DNA of 64,000 nt from an uncultured Opitutaceae bacterium. GTDB lineage: Bacteria > Verrucomicrobiota > Verrucomicrobiia > Opitutales > Opitutaceae. Location of the stretch: assembly GCA_937958045.1 (NCBI GenBank), contig CALFXL010000052.1, positions 1-64,000 of the forward strand, written 5' to 3'. This document shows, one piece after another, positions 24,564 to 37,066 of this stretch (position 1 is its first letter; the number at the start of each line of letters is the position of its first letter). Below the pieces are notes generated by a model. It saw only the letters and a program-made list of their open reading frames with translations, searched no databases and was not told the origin of the DNA. The position numbers and the translations under genes were made by a program.

Positions 24564-25829
24564 ATGCCCTCCGTTCTCATCGTCGACGACCTGCTCTCCA
24601 TTCATGAGATGCTGGATGCGGTTATCCAACCGACCGGTTTTTCCACAGCATTTGCCACCGATGGAGAGAAGGCTTTGGCCCGCTACAAGGCCGAGCGGCA
24701 GGACATCATCCTCGCCGACATCGACATGAAGCCGATGGACGGGATCACGCTGCTCAAGCAGATCAAGCTCTTCGATCCCGGCGCCGTCGTGGTCATCATG
24801 ACCGCTTACGCGAGCACCGAGAGCGCGATCCAGGCGCTTAAGCACGGCGCGTTCGATTACTTACAAAAGCCTTTCCGCGTCGATGAGCTCATCAGCACGC
24901 TCAAGCGCGGCCTCGAGTACAAACAATTCTCCCAACAATCCGATCGCGGACACAGCACGGCGCCTTTCCCGACCGTCAAGACCGCCGACATCGAAGGCCG
25001 TCTGATCGGCAGCAGTCCGAAGTTCAAGAAGCTCATCCAGCAGGTTAAAAAACTCGCGACCGTCCGCACGCCCGTGCTGCTGCAGGGCGAAGTCGGCACC
25101 GGCAAAAGCACCGTCGCAGAAATTCTCCACTCGGCCGCCGCATCCGCGGATGGGCAGCTCGTCCGCATCGATTGCTCGGTGAGCGACGAAGAAAATTTCC
25201 GCGAAGGTCTTCTCGGCCAGAGCGGCACCGGCGGTACTTGGGTGAAGCAGGCGCAGGGCGGCACGCTCTTCCTGCATCATCTCCAATGCCTGCCGCTGCC
25301 GATGCAGAAAGAACTCGTGAGCGTGCTCCGCTCCGCCGCGTCCGGCTTCCGCCTCATCTGCACGACATCGGAAGACCTCGAAAAACTCACCGACGAAGGT
25401 TCTTTCCACGACGAACTTTTCTACCGCGTCGCATCGTTGCCGGTTATCTTGCCGCCGTTGCGCGATCGCACCGACGACATTCCCGCGCTCGTCAAACACT
25501 TTGCCAGCAAGGCCGCGAATCCCAACTTCGACGCGAGCCAGATCGAATTCACCGACGACGCGCTCGACGTGCTCCGCGCCTATCACTGGCCGGGCAATCT
25601 CACCGAGCTCAACCAAGTCGTCTCCAAACTCGCCTCCGCCGCCGAGTCGCGCGTGATCACCTCGCAAGAGTTGCCCATGCGCCTCAAGGAATTGCGCGAC
25701 TGGCCCAAGCTCGAGGACTACCTCGCCGGGCAGAAAAAGCAGTACACCGATCTGGTGTTGCGCGCCTGCAATGGCGACGTCGCCAAAGCCGCCAAGGTGC
25801 TCGGTGTACCCGCCGCGCAATTGAAGTAA
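24564..25829 (+). CDS. Degenerate NtrC-like response regulator
   Basis: This 421-residue protein has the NtrC layout with key losses. The receiver domain (1-120) looks intact: D8/D9, phospho-acceptor D52, T80 and K102. The AAA+ domain (about 145-375) has Walker A GEVGTGKS (175-182) but lacks the GAFTGA loop needed to contact sigma-54; GLLGQSGTGGTW stands in its place. Walker B has HH (238-239) instead of the usual DE. The C-terminus (GDVAKAAKVLGVPAAQLK) matches the first part of a Fis-type helix-turn-helix but ends early. It is probably phosphorylation-responsive but not a sigma-54 activator. With pilC 74 nt upstream, a role in pilus or surface control is plausible. No histidine kinase is nearby. 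Confidence 0.85.
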   Translation: MPSVLIVDDLLSIHEMLDAVIQPTGFSTAFATDGEKALARYKAERQDIILADIDMKPMDGITLLKQIKLFDPGAVVVIMTAYASTESAIQALKHGAFDYLQKPFRVDELISTLKRGLEYKQFSQQSDRGHSTAPFPTVKTADIEGRLIGSSPKFKKLIQQVKKLATVRTPVLLQGEVGTGKSTVAEILHSAAASADGQLVRIDCSVSDEENFREGLLGQSGTGGTWVKQAQGGTLFLHHLQCLPLPMQKELVSVLRSAASGFRLICTTSEDLEKLTDEGSFHDELFYRVASLPVILPPLRDRTDDIPALVKHFASKAANPNFDASQIEFTDDALDVLRAYHWPGNLTELNQVVSKLASAAESRVITSQELPMRLKELRDWPKLEDYLAGQKKQYTDLVLRACNGDVAKAAKVLGVPAAQLK

Positions 25830-25989
25830 CGCCGCTCCCCAACAGCGCTTAAAACACGCCATAGACCTTTCCGTTGCGCTTTGCGTTTCGCTTCGGTCTC
25901 CGGCTAAAAATCGCGGCCTCGACTCTCGCGCCCAGTTTCCCGCTTGCGCCTCCCGGACGCGCTCGCAACCCTCGCCAAAATCTACGTCC

Positions 25990-29232
<3,243 letters not shown>

Positions 29233-29260
29233 ACGAGCTCGCGATTATTTCTCTTTTCGA

Positions 29261-29287
29261 GGGAGCGCCCACCGCGCTCCCTTTTTT
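29261..29287 (+). terminator. Intrinsic terminator after carB
   Basis: The stem GGGAGCG / CGCTCCC has a short C-rich loop and is followed by TTTTTT. Confidence 0.8.
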
Positions 29288-29318
29288 ATTGGACGTTTTC
29301 GGCCGCGCCTCGCGCTAC

Positions 29319-29383
29319 GCGAAACCTCGCATTCTCGCGCAATCACGCCGCCGGCGCGCTCGCGCGAGAATGCAAGGTTTCGC
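29319..29383. repeat. Long inverted repeat at the end of the orphan gene
   Basis: The arms 29319-29340 and 29362-29383 match at 21 of 22 positions as an inverted repeat with a 21-nt loop. The right arm encodes the last residues of the minus-strand gene that stops at 29343. It could be a bidirectional terminator or a REP-like element. Confidence 0.6.
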
Positions 29384-30365
29384 GCGCCGACCAATCGGCC
29401 GTCAGCGCCGCCACGATCTCCTCATCGGGCTGCACGATCGCGCCCGCGTATTTGGAACTTGAATACACCGCGCGTTCCAGATCGCGCAGCACGCGCGCAT
29501 CGAAGCAATCCACGAACATGTGGAAATACGCGACCTGCGAACGATCGCCGAGCGCCTCGTGCAACGCCCGCGCGTCCTTCGCTTCGTCCTTGGTGAGATA
29601 GCTGCCAAACACCGGCCGACGCGCACCGCCGATCCGATGCAGCCACGCGCAATGCGCACGCGCATTTTCCCAGCCCATCGCATCGAACAGCGACACATCG
29701 AGCACCGCGGTTTCGTATGCCAACGTTTCCACATCGCCGGAGCCCGCGCTCCACAATTGCACGATCATCGCGCGCAGCGCCTGCGTAAGATCGCCGGGCA
29801 ATTCCGCCTTCCGCGCCAGTGCAGCATCGAACCACGCGCGCATCGCGCCGGCGTCCTGCGCCACACACGCATTGCGCAATGCGGCAAGCCCTTGCGGCCC
29901 CCGGGCCGACGCCCATTCGCCGGGGCGATGAAACGTCAGCACATGCCGGATTTGCAACGGGTCCGCGCGATGTACACGCACATCCGTATCGTTCGCCGCC
30001 TGCGCTTCGCAGTAATCCGCGACTTCCTCGGGCAGCACACCCCACATCAGCGATAAACGACGAAAACTCGCGACAACTCGCAGCACATCATCCTCGCGCA
30101 CGAGCGGTGCGTCCGGACCGGGGAAACGCGCCCGCGCGATCGCGTACAACCGTCGCAGCGCTCGCAAAAACTCGTCACGCGCCGACTGCTCCAGCGCTCG
30201 CACCTCCGCACTGGCCTGCGTCATCGGACCAACCGCGCGCAAAAAAACCGCCTCAAGCGCCGCATCGTCCGCCGCACGCAATGGCTGCAAACGTGGACGC
30301 GCAGGGGCCGTCCTCCGTCCCAACGAAAAAACACCATCGAGCGAATCCGGCATGCGAAACAGCAT
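29343..30365 (-). CDS. Protein of unknown function, 340 residues
   Basis: I do not recognise this protein. It looks genuinely coding, being mostly alpha-helical with well-spread hydrophobics (for example EEVADYCEAQAA, LRNACVAQDAGAMRAWFDAAL, YFHMFVDCFDARVLRDLE). It has no signal peptide, membrane segment or metal motif that I can see. The early region is rich in Ala and Arg. The start may be 30365 or the second ATG at 30353. It stands alone between carB (convergent) and purU (divergent). Its last 13 residues are encoded in the right arm of a long inverted repeat, so the native C-terminus may have been altered. Confidence 0.6.
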   Translation of the reverse strand: MLFRMPDSLDGVFSLGRRTAPARPRLQPLRAADDAALEAVFLRAVGPMTQASAEVRALEQSARDEFLRALRRLYAIARARFPGPDAPLVREDDVLRVVASFRRLSLMWGVLPEEVADYCEAQAANDTDVRVHRADPLQIRHVLTFHRPGEWASARGPQGLAALRNACVAQDAGAMRAWFDAALARKAELPGDLTQALRAMIVQLWSAGSGDVETLAYETAVLDVSLFDAMGWENARAHCAWLHRIGGARRPVFGSYLTKDEAKDARALHEALGDRSQVAYFHMFVDCFDARVLRDLERAVYSSSKYAGAIVQPDEEIVAALTADWSARETLHSRASAPAA

Positions 30366-30693
30366 AAAGCGCCAAGGTTGAGCCGGCGCGCGGTTTATAG
30401 CAATTTATTTACATGAAGCCCCTTCCGCAGACGCGAGCGGTGGACACCAGATCGTAATTTATTAGAAAAGAATGACTTATTAGCTGTTTTCCACTCTCAC
30501 AAGCGTTTGTGAAACTCAAAAAACTTTCCCGCTTTTTGATCTCAGACGCGTGTTCCGTGCGAAAAATGCGCAATCTTTGACTGTTCGCTTTTCCCCAACA
30601 CGACGTCTTGCGACGGCCCGCTCCCCCCAAATCGGTGCCACTTCCCGTGCGTGACATCGTCCGCCTCGCTCCCCACGTTGACGCATCATCATC
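30366..30693. promoter_or_regulatory. Divergent intergenic region upstream of purU
   Basis: These 328 nt are unusually AT-rich for the window between about 30395 and 30600. A perfect dyad TCACAAGCGTTTGTGA at 30497-30512 looks like an operator half-site pair. A segment at 30395-30420 (TATAGCAATTTATTTACATG) resembles one end of the MITE-like elements, without an obvious partner. No confident -35/-10 pair was found. Confidence 0.35.
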
Positions 30694-31551
30694 ATGGCTT
30701 CTGCGTCCGTCACTCTCGTCGCCCTCCTTCATGGTCCCGACCGTCCCGGTTTGGTCGCCAGCACCTCCGGTTGGATCTTTGAACATGGCGGCAACATCCT
30801 GCACGCCGACCAACACCGCGACACCGAGCAAGGCGTCTTCTTTCAGCGCATCGAGTGGACCGCATCCACGGACATCACCGCCGGCGATGCCAACGCTTTC
30901 CGTCAGTTCGCCGAATCGCTCGGCATGGAAGTTCGCGTGGCCAGCTCAGAGCAGCGCACGCGCGTCGCGTTGTTCGTCTCGAAATTCGATCACTGTTTCC
31001 ACGATCTCATCCTCCGCTGGAAGGGCGGCGACTACCCGTGCGACATCGTCGCCATCGTTTCCAACCACACCACGCTCGCAGAGGCTGCGGCGGGTTACGG
31101 CATTCCGTTTCATCACATCCCCGTCACCCCAGAAACCAAAGCCCAGGCCGAGACCAGACAACTCGAGCTCCTGCGCTCGCTCGATGTCGAACTCGTCGTC
31201 CTCGCGCGCTACATGCAGGTGCTTTCCGCCGATTTCCTCCAAAAATTCGGCCGGCCCGTCATCAATATCCATCACTCGTTCCTCCCTGCGTTTGCCGGCG
31301 GTCGCCCGTATCATCAGGCGCACGAACGCGGCGTGAAACTCATCGGCGCCACCGCGCACTACGCCACCGCCGTCCTCGATGATGGCCCGATCATCCAGCA
31401 AGACGTCGCGCGCGTCACCCATCGTCACAGCGTGAACGATTTGGTGCGCCGCGGGCGCGATCTCGAAAGAATCGTGCTCGCTCAAGCCGTACGGTGGCAC
31501 CTCGAACATCGCGTGCTCGCTTACGGTAACAAGACCGTCGTCTTCGACTAA
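30694..31551 (+). CDS. purU: Formyltetrahydrofolate deformylase
   Basis: This 285-residue cytoplasmic enzyme hydrolyses 10-formyl-THF to formate and THF, balancing one-carbon pools. The N-terminal ACT domain (about 1-80, HGPDRPGLVASTSGWIFEHGGNI) is followed by a formyltransferase-fold domain with INIHHSFLPAFAGGRPYHQA, GATAHY and LDDGPIIQQD, which carry the Asn, His and Asp of the catalytic set. The length matches the family (280 in E. coli). The leader holds an AT-rich stretch with a possible operator. A near-perfect terminator follows 29 nt after the stop. Confidence 0.95.
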   Translation: MASASVTLVALLHGPDRPGLVASTSGWIFEHGGNILHADQHRDTEQGVFFQRIEWTASTDITAGDANAFRQFAESLGMEVRVASSEQRTRVALFVSKFDHCFHDLILRWKGGDYPCDIVAIVSNHTTLAEAAAGYGIPFHHIPVTPETKAQAETRQLELLRSLDVELVVLARYMQVLSADFLQKFGRPVINIHHSFLPAFAGGRPYHQAHERGVKLIGATAHYATAVLDDGPIIQQDVARVTHRHSVNDLVRRGRDLERIVLAQAVRWHLEHRVLAYGNKTVVFD

Positions 31552-31579
31552 GCGCAGCGCAAATACGTCTTTTCCATTA

Positions 31580-31620
31580 AGCGCGGACGCATCCCTGATG
31601 CGTCCGCGCTTTTGTTTTTT
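31580..31620 (+). terminator. Strong intrinsic terminator after purU
   Basis: The perfect 13-bp stem GCGCGGACGCATC / GATGCGTCCGCGC with loop CCT is followed by TTTTGTTTTTT. It should insulate purU from the receptor gene that begins 68 nt further on. Confidence 0.93.
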
Positions 31621-31687
31621 CGGCAAAATTTCCGTTGGACGCCGCCCGGCGCGCGCGTTCTCGTCGCGGCCTACCCCATTACCCCAT

Positions 31688-34600
31688 ATGCACCTACGGG
31701 AGGTCATACGCATCGGGGCGGCTTCGCTATGCGCACTCTGTGCCTGCGCATCCGCCTTGTCACAAAACGAAACGGTATCCGCGTACTCCGGCGAAGTGAT
31801 CCGCGCTTCGGGTCGTCCTTTCGCCGGCGCGCGCGTCGTGCTGCGCCACACCGACACCGGACTCGAACAACGCGCCCTGACCAATGCGTCGGGACGCTTC
31901 GCCTTCGCCGGACTTCCACCCGGCGGCCCTTACCGGCTCCGTGTATCCAGTTTTGGATACACGCCACAGATCATCGAAAACATCGTGCTCGATCTCGGCG
32001 AAAATCACGCCCCCGAGCTTCGCCTCACGCGCAGCGCCGACACACCCGCGCACGAACTCGATGCGTTTATCGTCACCGCCGCACGCCTCCCCATCGAAGC
32101 CGGCACCGGCTCGATTCTCGCTGGCGATGAACTCGACGACCAGCCGTCGATCGAACGCTCGCTCAACGAATATGCGCGCACCGATCCACACGTCGCGTTG
32201 ATCGATGCCGAGCGCGGCGAACTCACGGCAGGCGGCCAAAACACGCGCTTCAACTCCACCCAGATCGACGGCGTGCGTCTCGACGACCTCTTCGGCCTCA
32301 CCGCCAACGGACTGCCTTCGCAGGGCAATCCCTTTTCCATGGAAACCGTTGAAGCCGTCTCAATCGACGTCGCACCGTATGACGCAAGCCGCGGCGGTTT
32401 CACCGGCGCATCCGTCAACGCCGTCACGCGCTCCGGCACGAACCAGTTCAGCGGTTCGCTTTATTATTCGTATCGAAATCAAAACTACCGCGCACGACAT
32501 CCGGTCACCGGCGAACGCGATCCGTTTTCCCAATACACGGCCGGCGTGACGTTCGGCGGACCTCTGTTGCCCAAACGGCTTTTCTTTTTCGCCGGATACG
32601 AACGCTCGCAGCGCACCGAACCCGCGCCCGCTCCCGGCTTCTCGCCCGATCCCGTCGCGCTCGAACGCATCATCTCCATCGCGCGCGATTACGGCCACGA
32701 CGCCGGCCGGCTCATCAATCCCGGCTCGCAACGCAAAGAGGACAACAAATACCTGCTGCGCCTCGACTGGCATGTTTCGCCCGCTCATCGCATCAGCGCG
32801 CGCTACAGCCAGACGCGTGGACACATGCCGTCGTTCGTCGACTACTCGACCAGCGGTCGCGTTTCGCTCAGCGGCCATTGGTATCAAAGTATTCAAAATC
32901 TCGATACATGGTCCGTGCAGGCGTTCAGCCGCTGGGGCGATATTTTCCAAACCGAGGTCAAGGCCGCGGGACATCGTTACGCGTCGGGACGCGAGCCTTA
33001 CACGCGTTTCCCCCAAGTGCGCATCAACGGCGTGCCGGCTGAAGATGGCTCCGGTACCGGCTCCGTCTTTCTCGGCACCGACGAATCCAGCCAGGTCAAC
33101 GATCTCTCCGTGCGGAATTTTCAATCGGCTGCCTCCGGCACGTGGCTGCTCGGCAAGCATCGTCTTTCGCTCGGCGTCGAAGCGGAGCGAAGCGATTTCG
33201 ACAATACGTATTTACAGAACGCATACGGCGCGTACTCGTTCGCCAGCGTCAACGCCTTCGCCGCCGGCACGCCGAGCGCGTTCACTTACCAGTACATGCT
33301 GCCCGGCCGCCGTCCGTCCGTATCCTGGGGTTACACGACGCAGGTGGTTTTTCTTCAGGACCGCTGGCAGATCACACCGCGGTTCAACGTCACCGCCGGC
33401 GTGCGTTTCGAGCGATTGCTCACAACCGACAAACCGATTCGCAACGAACGTTTCGAAGAGGTCTTTGGCCGCCGCAACGACCGCACGATTAACGGCGCAT
33501 CACTCCTCGCGCCGCGCTTCGGCGCCGTGTGGAAATTCGGTAAACGGGGACGCGGCACGTTGCGCGGCGGAGCGGGCGTTTTTCGTGGGAAGGCACCGGG
33601 CGTGTGGCTCTCCAACCCTTACTCCAACGACGGTCTTTCCAGCCTTGTGAACACCTCGATCAGCCGCTTTTCGCCCGACCCCGACAATCAACCGACGGGA
33701 AACCCGGCGACGCGTCGCCAACGCGTGGACTTGCTCGATGACGATTTCCAAATGCCAACCGTCGCACGCGCAAATCTCGCCGTCGAACATCGCCTGCCGT
33801 GGCTCGGCTTCATCGCGTCGGCAGAAGCGCTTCAAACATGGACGCTGGAGGGGCTCACTTATCGCAATCTCAACCTCCGTCGCACCGGCACCGGCCCCGA
33901 CGGTCGAGCGATCTACGGCAACCGCACCGCATCGTTCGCGCTCTCGAGCAACAGTCAGTATCAACATTCTGAATACGCGGACGTTTATCTGCTGACCAAC
34001 ACCGACCGCGGACGCGCCACGCAACTCACCGCGCGACTTCGTCGCCCGCTGCGTGGTTTCTGGGGTGCGTCGTTTTCTTATACACGCAGCGATGTCCGCG
34101 AAGTGAGTCCAGTCACATCGAGCACGGCCGCGACCAACTTCTCCACGCGCATGAGTCTCGATCCAAACGACGAAGAACCCGGCACCGCGAGCACCCAGAT
34201 CCGCGATCGCATACTCGCGAGCGGCACACTGCGTTTCTCTTTCATCCGCCGCCTCGATACGCGCATCACACTCGCTTACGAAGGTCGCAGCGGACGTCCG
34301 TACAGCTTCATCTTCGGCAGCGATGTGAACGGCGATTCCGCCGATTACTCGAACGATCTTTTCTATGTTCCGGCCGGTCCGTCCGACCCCAAAGTGCGTT
34401 GGGCTTCAGCCGAGCAAAAGGACGCGTTTTTCACCTACCAGCTTTCGAATCCCCGTCTCGCGCGTTTCGCCGGCCAGGTGGTGCCGCGCAACAGCGAACG
34501 CAGTCGTTTCGTGCATCAGTTCGACCTCAAGCTCAGTCAGCAGATCACGCTCTGGCGCACATGGCGCGCGGAGATTTTCGGCGATGTGATCAATCTCGGC

Positions 34601-34789
34601 AACTTGCTCAACCCGCGCTGGGGCCGCATCGAGCAAGTGAGTTTCCCGTACGGCCTGATCGTCGCCAACGCCAGCTACGACCCGACTGCCAATCAATACG
34701 TGTATCGCTACACCGCCGCTCGCACCGAAACGCTTCAGCCCGGTCCGTCGCGCTGGCAGATTCAAGGCGGCGTTCGCGTGCGTTTCTGA
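31688..34789 (+). CDS. Oar-like TonB-dependent receptor with N-terminal carboxypeptidase-regulatory domain
   Basis: This 1033-residue outer-membrane protein has a signal peptide (about 1-26), then a CarboxypepD_reg-like beta-sandwich (about 30-115: SGEVIRASGRPFAGARVVLRH, SGRFAFAGLPPGGPYRLRV). The plug domain follows (QIDGVRLDDLFGLTANGLPSQGNPFSMETVEAVSIDVAPYD) and then a large barrel ending VRVRF. This plan is that of Oar-type receptors, often linked to protein or peptide substrates and surface properties rather than simple sugars. The start at 31688 is set by the signal peptide; the longer frame from 31598 runs through the purU terminator. It is probably monocistronic. Confidence 0.9.
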   Translation: MHLREVIRIGAASLCALCACASALSQNETVSAYSGEVIRASGRPFAGARVVLRHTDTGLEQRALTNASGRFAFAGLPPGGPYRLRVSSFGYTPQIIENIVLDLGENHAPELRLTRSADTPAHELDAFIVTAARLPIEAGTGSILAGDELDDQPSIERSLNEYARTDPHVALIDAERGELTAGGQNTRFNSTQIDGVRLDDLFGLTANGLPSQGNPFSMETVEAVSIDVAPYDASRGGFTGASVNAVTRSGTNQFSGSLYYSYRNQNYRARHPVTGERDPFSQYTAGVTFGGPLLPKRLFFFAGYERSQRTEPAPAPGFSPDPVALERIISIARDYGHDAGRLINPGSQRKEDNKYLLRLDWHVSPAHRISARYSQTRGHMPSFVDYSTSGRVSLSGHWYQSIQNLDTWSVQAFSRWGDIFQTEVKAAGHRYASGREPYTRFPQVRINGVPAEDGSGTGSVFLGTDESSQVNDLSVRNFQSAASGTWLLGKHRLSLGVEAERSDFDNTYLQNAYGAYSFASVNAFAAGTPSAFTYQYMLPGRRPSVSWGYTTQVVFLQDRWQITPRFNVTAGVRFERLLTTDKPIRNERFEEVFGRRNDRTINGASLLAPRFGAVWKFGKRGRGTLRGGAGVFRGKAPGVWLSNPYSNDGLSSLVNTSISRFSPDPDNQPTGNPATRRQRVDLLDDDFQMPTVARANLAVEHRLPWLGFIASAEALQTWTLEGLTYRNLNLRRTGTGPDGRAIYGNRTASFALSSNSQYQHSEYADVYLLTNTDRGRATQLTARLRRPLRGFWGASFSYTRSDVREVSPVTSSTAATNFSTRMSLDPNDEEPGTASTQIRDRILASGTLRFSFIRRLDTRITLAYEGRSGRPYSFIFGSDVNGDSADYSNDLFYVPAGPSDPKVRWASAEQKDAFFTYQLSNPRLARFAGQVVPRNSERSRFVHQFDLKLSQQITLWRTWRAEIFGDVINLGNLLNPRWGRIEQVSFPYGLIVANASYDPTANQYVYRYTAARTETLQPGPSRWQIQGGVRVRF

Positions 34790-34906
34790 ATGGCCGCGCC
34801 GACTTCCGCGCGCGCTTGTTGATTTCCTGCATTTACAGAGGAGGGACGATTTGTTTTCGTCCGGCCTCTTTTTCCATTCAACCGCACTGCGTCACTCGCT
34901 CCGCAC

Positions 34907-35578
34907 ATGTCCACATCTGCCCCTTCCGATCCGCAAAAGTCCGACCAAACCACCGCCAGCGGAGCTCCGGTCGCGATCAGCTTCGAAGAAAAGCTCCGCC
35001 ATTTTTGGGAGAAAAATTCCCGCGTCGTGTACATCTCGTGCGCGGCGATCATCGCGGCGATCTTGGTCCGCGGCGGCCTCGATTATCTTCGTGAGCAAAA
35101 AGAAAAGGAGATCGCCGCCGCCTACGCTTCCGCCACGACCAGCGAGCGCCTGAAAGCTTTCGCGTCCGCGCACTCCAGCCACGTGCTTGGCGGTGCCGCC
35201 GAGCTGCGCCTCGCCGACGAAGCCTATGAAGCCGGCAAATACACTGAAGCGGTTGCCGGTTATCAAAAAGCCGCCGAGATCCTGAAAGACACGCCTTTCG
35301 CCGCTCGCGCCGAGATCGGCATCGCCGTTTCACAGATCCTCGCCGGCCAGACCGCCGACGGTGAAGGCCGCCTCCAGCGTTTCGCCGACAACGCCAGCCA
35401 GCCCGCCACACTCCGCGCCGAAGCCGCTTATCATCTCGCGACGCTCCGCGCCGAAGCCGGTCGTATCGACGAAGCCAACGCGCTCTTCGATCGTGCCTCG
35501 GCACTCGACCCCACCGGCATCTGGGCTCAACGTTCCATGATGCAGCGCGCCACGCTCCAAACCTCCGCCACGCCTTGA
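34907..35578 (+). CDS. YfgM-like membrane-anchored TPR protein
   Basis: This 223-residue protein has a short polar cytoplasmic N-terminus, one transmembrane helix (about 41-60, VVYISCAAIIAAILVRGGL) and a periplasmic TPR region (AAELRLADEAYEAGKYTEAVAGYQKAAE; AAYHLATLRAEAGRIDEANALFDRA). This is the layout of YfgM/TPR_21 proteins, which bind SecYEG and periplasmic chaperones. In E. coli, yfgM sits beside bamB and der; neither is present here. It is convergent with tRNA-Pro, 6 nt from the tRNA's 3' end. Confidence 0.78.
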   Translation: MSTSAPSDPQKSDQTTASGAPVAISFEEKLRHFWEKNSRVVYISCAAIIAAILVRGGLDYLREQKEKEIAAAYASATTSERLKAFASAHSSHVLGGAAELRLADEAYEAGKYTEAVAGYQKAAEILKDTPFAARAEIGIAVSQILAGQTADGEGRLQRFADNASQPATLRAEAAYHLATLRAEAGRIDEANALFDRASALDPTGIWAQRSMMQRATLQTSATP

Positions 35579-35584
35579 GCGTGA

Positions 35585-35661
35585 TGGTCGGGGCGATAGG
35601 ATTCGAACCTACGACCTCCTGGTCCCAAACCAGGCGCTCTACCAGGCTAAGCTACACCCCG
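35585..35661 (-). tRNA. tRNA-Pro (anticodon UGG)
   Basis: The minus strand folds as a 77-nt cloverleaf. The acceptor arm CGGGGTG pairs with CGCCCCG, CCA is encoded at the 3' end, the anticodon stem is CCTGG/CCAGG with loop TTTGGGA (UGG), and the T arm contains GGTTCGAATCC. Confidence 0.95.
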
Positions 35662-35814
35662 AAAAATCACCGAAAGCACTCACCAAGCTTCCGACTGTCA
35701 ATGTAATCTCAAAAAAACTCCGGCCGGGTTGCTGCACTCCACGTGTGTGACTCTCTGCTTGCTTGAGTCCTGCTTTCATCCTAACGCTCGAAACCTCAAT
35801 TCTCCCTAATTTCA

Positions 35815-36354
35815 ATGGACACCATTTCCCGCGAAAATAACAGCATCCTGCCACTCGCAGGAGTCATCGCCGGCGCCGCCGCGCTTCTCCTCGCCGTCGT
35901 GGCGCTGTTCAAGCTGAACTCTGCCGGCAAAGAGATCGCCAACCTGAAAGAAGATCTCAATTCGCGCCTCATGTCCGTGGAGAACCAGCTCAGCACGAGC
36001 GCTTCCGCAGGCGATGAAGCCCGCCGCATCGCCATTCAGCTTCGCAACGACAACAACCGCCTGAAGGAAGACATCAACAAGGCCTTCGGCGACGTCGCCA
36101 ATGAGCTCGGCGCGATCCGCGGTGAACTCGCCAAAGCTCAGACCGCGCGCCCTGCCTCGTCCGGCGGCTCCAACGGTGGCAGCAAGGCCGCTCCGGTCGC
36201 TGGTCCCGATGAGTACCTCGTGAAATCGGGCGATACTGGCGTGAAGATCGCCCGCGAACACGGCGTTTCCCTTTCGGATCTGCAAGCGGTGAATCCCGAC
36301 GTGAACTGGAATCGCCTCAAGGTTAACGACAAGATCAAGCTCCCGAAGAAATAA
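35815..36354 (+). CDS. Membrane-anchored coiled-coil protein with C-terminal LysM
   Basis: This 179-residue protein has an N-terminal signal-anchor helix (about 12-32, LPLAGVIAGAAALLLAVVALF), then a helical coiled-coil region (about 35-115), a Ser/Gly-rich linker and a LysM domain (about 132-178: DEYLVKSGDTGVKIAREHGVSLSDLQAVNPDVNW to KIKLPKK). It is probably an inner-membrane protein reaching peptidoglycan. A strong terminator follows. It resembles in design the LysM proteins at 19540 and 56276. Confidence 0.8.
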   Translation: MDTISRENNSILPLAGVIAGAAALLLAVVALFKLNSAGKEIANLKEDLNSRLMSVENQLSTSASAGDEARRIAIQLRNDNNRLKEDINKAFGDVANELGAIRGELAKAQTARPASSGGSNGGSKAAPVAGPDEYLVKSGDTGVKIAREHGVSLSDLQAVNPDVNWNRLKVNDKIKLPKK

Positions 36355-36375
36355 TCCCTTCGACGCTCCCTTTTT

Positions 36376-36410
36376 AAACCTCCCGACGTTTCACGCGCGG
36401 GAGGTTTTTT
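36376..36410 (+). terminator. Intrinsic terminator after LysM gene
   Basis: The stem ACCTCCCG / CGGGAGGT encloses a 15-nt loop and is followed by TTTTT, about 22 nt after the stop. Confidence 0.82.
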
Positions 36411-36431
36411 ATTTTCAACGCATCCGCCCGC

Positions 36432-37010
36432 ATGTCTTCCGCGACTCCTCCTGCTTGGGAAAAACTCGCCACCACGTCCGTCGCACCCACGCGCATTTTC
36501 GATCTTTGTTCGATCCGTTACCGCCATCCGGTGCGACAGGTTGAGCGCGACTTCTATGTGATCCAATCACCCGATTGGGTAAACGTCGTCGCGCTCACCA
36601 CCGATGATCGTCTCGTGCTCGTGAACCAATTTCGTTTCGGCATCGATCAGCATTCATGGGAAGTTCCCGGCGGCATCATCGATCAAGGCGAAGATCCCGT
36701 CGCCGCCGGCGTGCGCGAGTTGCGCGAGGAAACCGGCTACGTGGGCACCGGCGCGCGTTTGCTTGGCTCGATCCATCCCAATCCCGCGATCATGGCTAAT
36801 CGCTGCCATCTCGTGCTCGTGGAAAACTGCACGCGCGTGAGCGACTTGTCGTGGGACACCGATGAAGAAATCCAGGTCACGGCGCGTCCCGTCGATCAAG
36901 TGCTCGCCGAAGCGCGCACTGGGCTCATCACACACAGCTTGGTGTTGAGCGCGTTGTTTTATTTCGAACCGCACTGGCGAGAAATGCAGCGCAATGGACA
37001 CGGCAGATAA
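36432..37010 (+). CDS. Nudix hydrolase (ADP-ribose pyrophosphatase-like)
   Basis: This 192-residue cytoplasmic enzyme has a complete Nudix box at residues 81-103: G81, E87, REL at 95-97 and EE at 99-100, ending TGY. The preceding QFRFGIDQHSWEVPGG is typical of ADP-ribose or nucleoside-diphosphate-sugar pyrophosphatases. The exact substrate is not determinable. Its stop is 56 nt before the GTG of the adenylating enzyme, so the two may form a short operon. Confidence 0.88.
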   Translation: MSSATPPAWEKLATTSVAPTRIFDLCSIRYRHPVRQVERDFYVIQSPDWVNVVALTTDDRLVLVNQFRFGIDQHSWEVPGGIIDQGEDPVAAGVRELREETGYVGTGARLLGSIHPNPAIMANRCHLVLVENCTRVSDLSWDTDEEIQVTARPVDQVLAEARTGLITHSLVLSALFYFEPHWREMQRNGHGR

Positions 37011-37066
37011 CGACCGCTTATTTGACTCCGCCCACGCGTGCCGTTAGGTGCCTAACTCATTTTATT

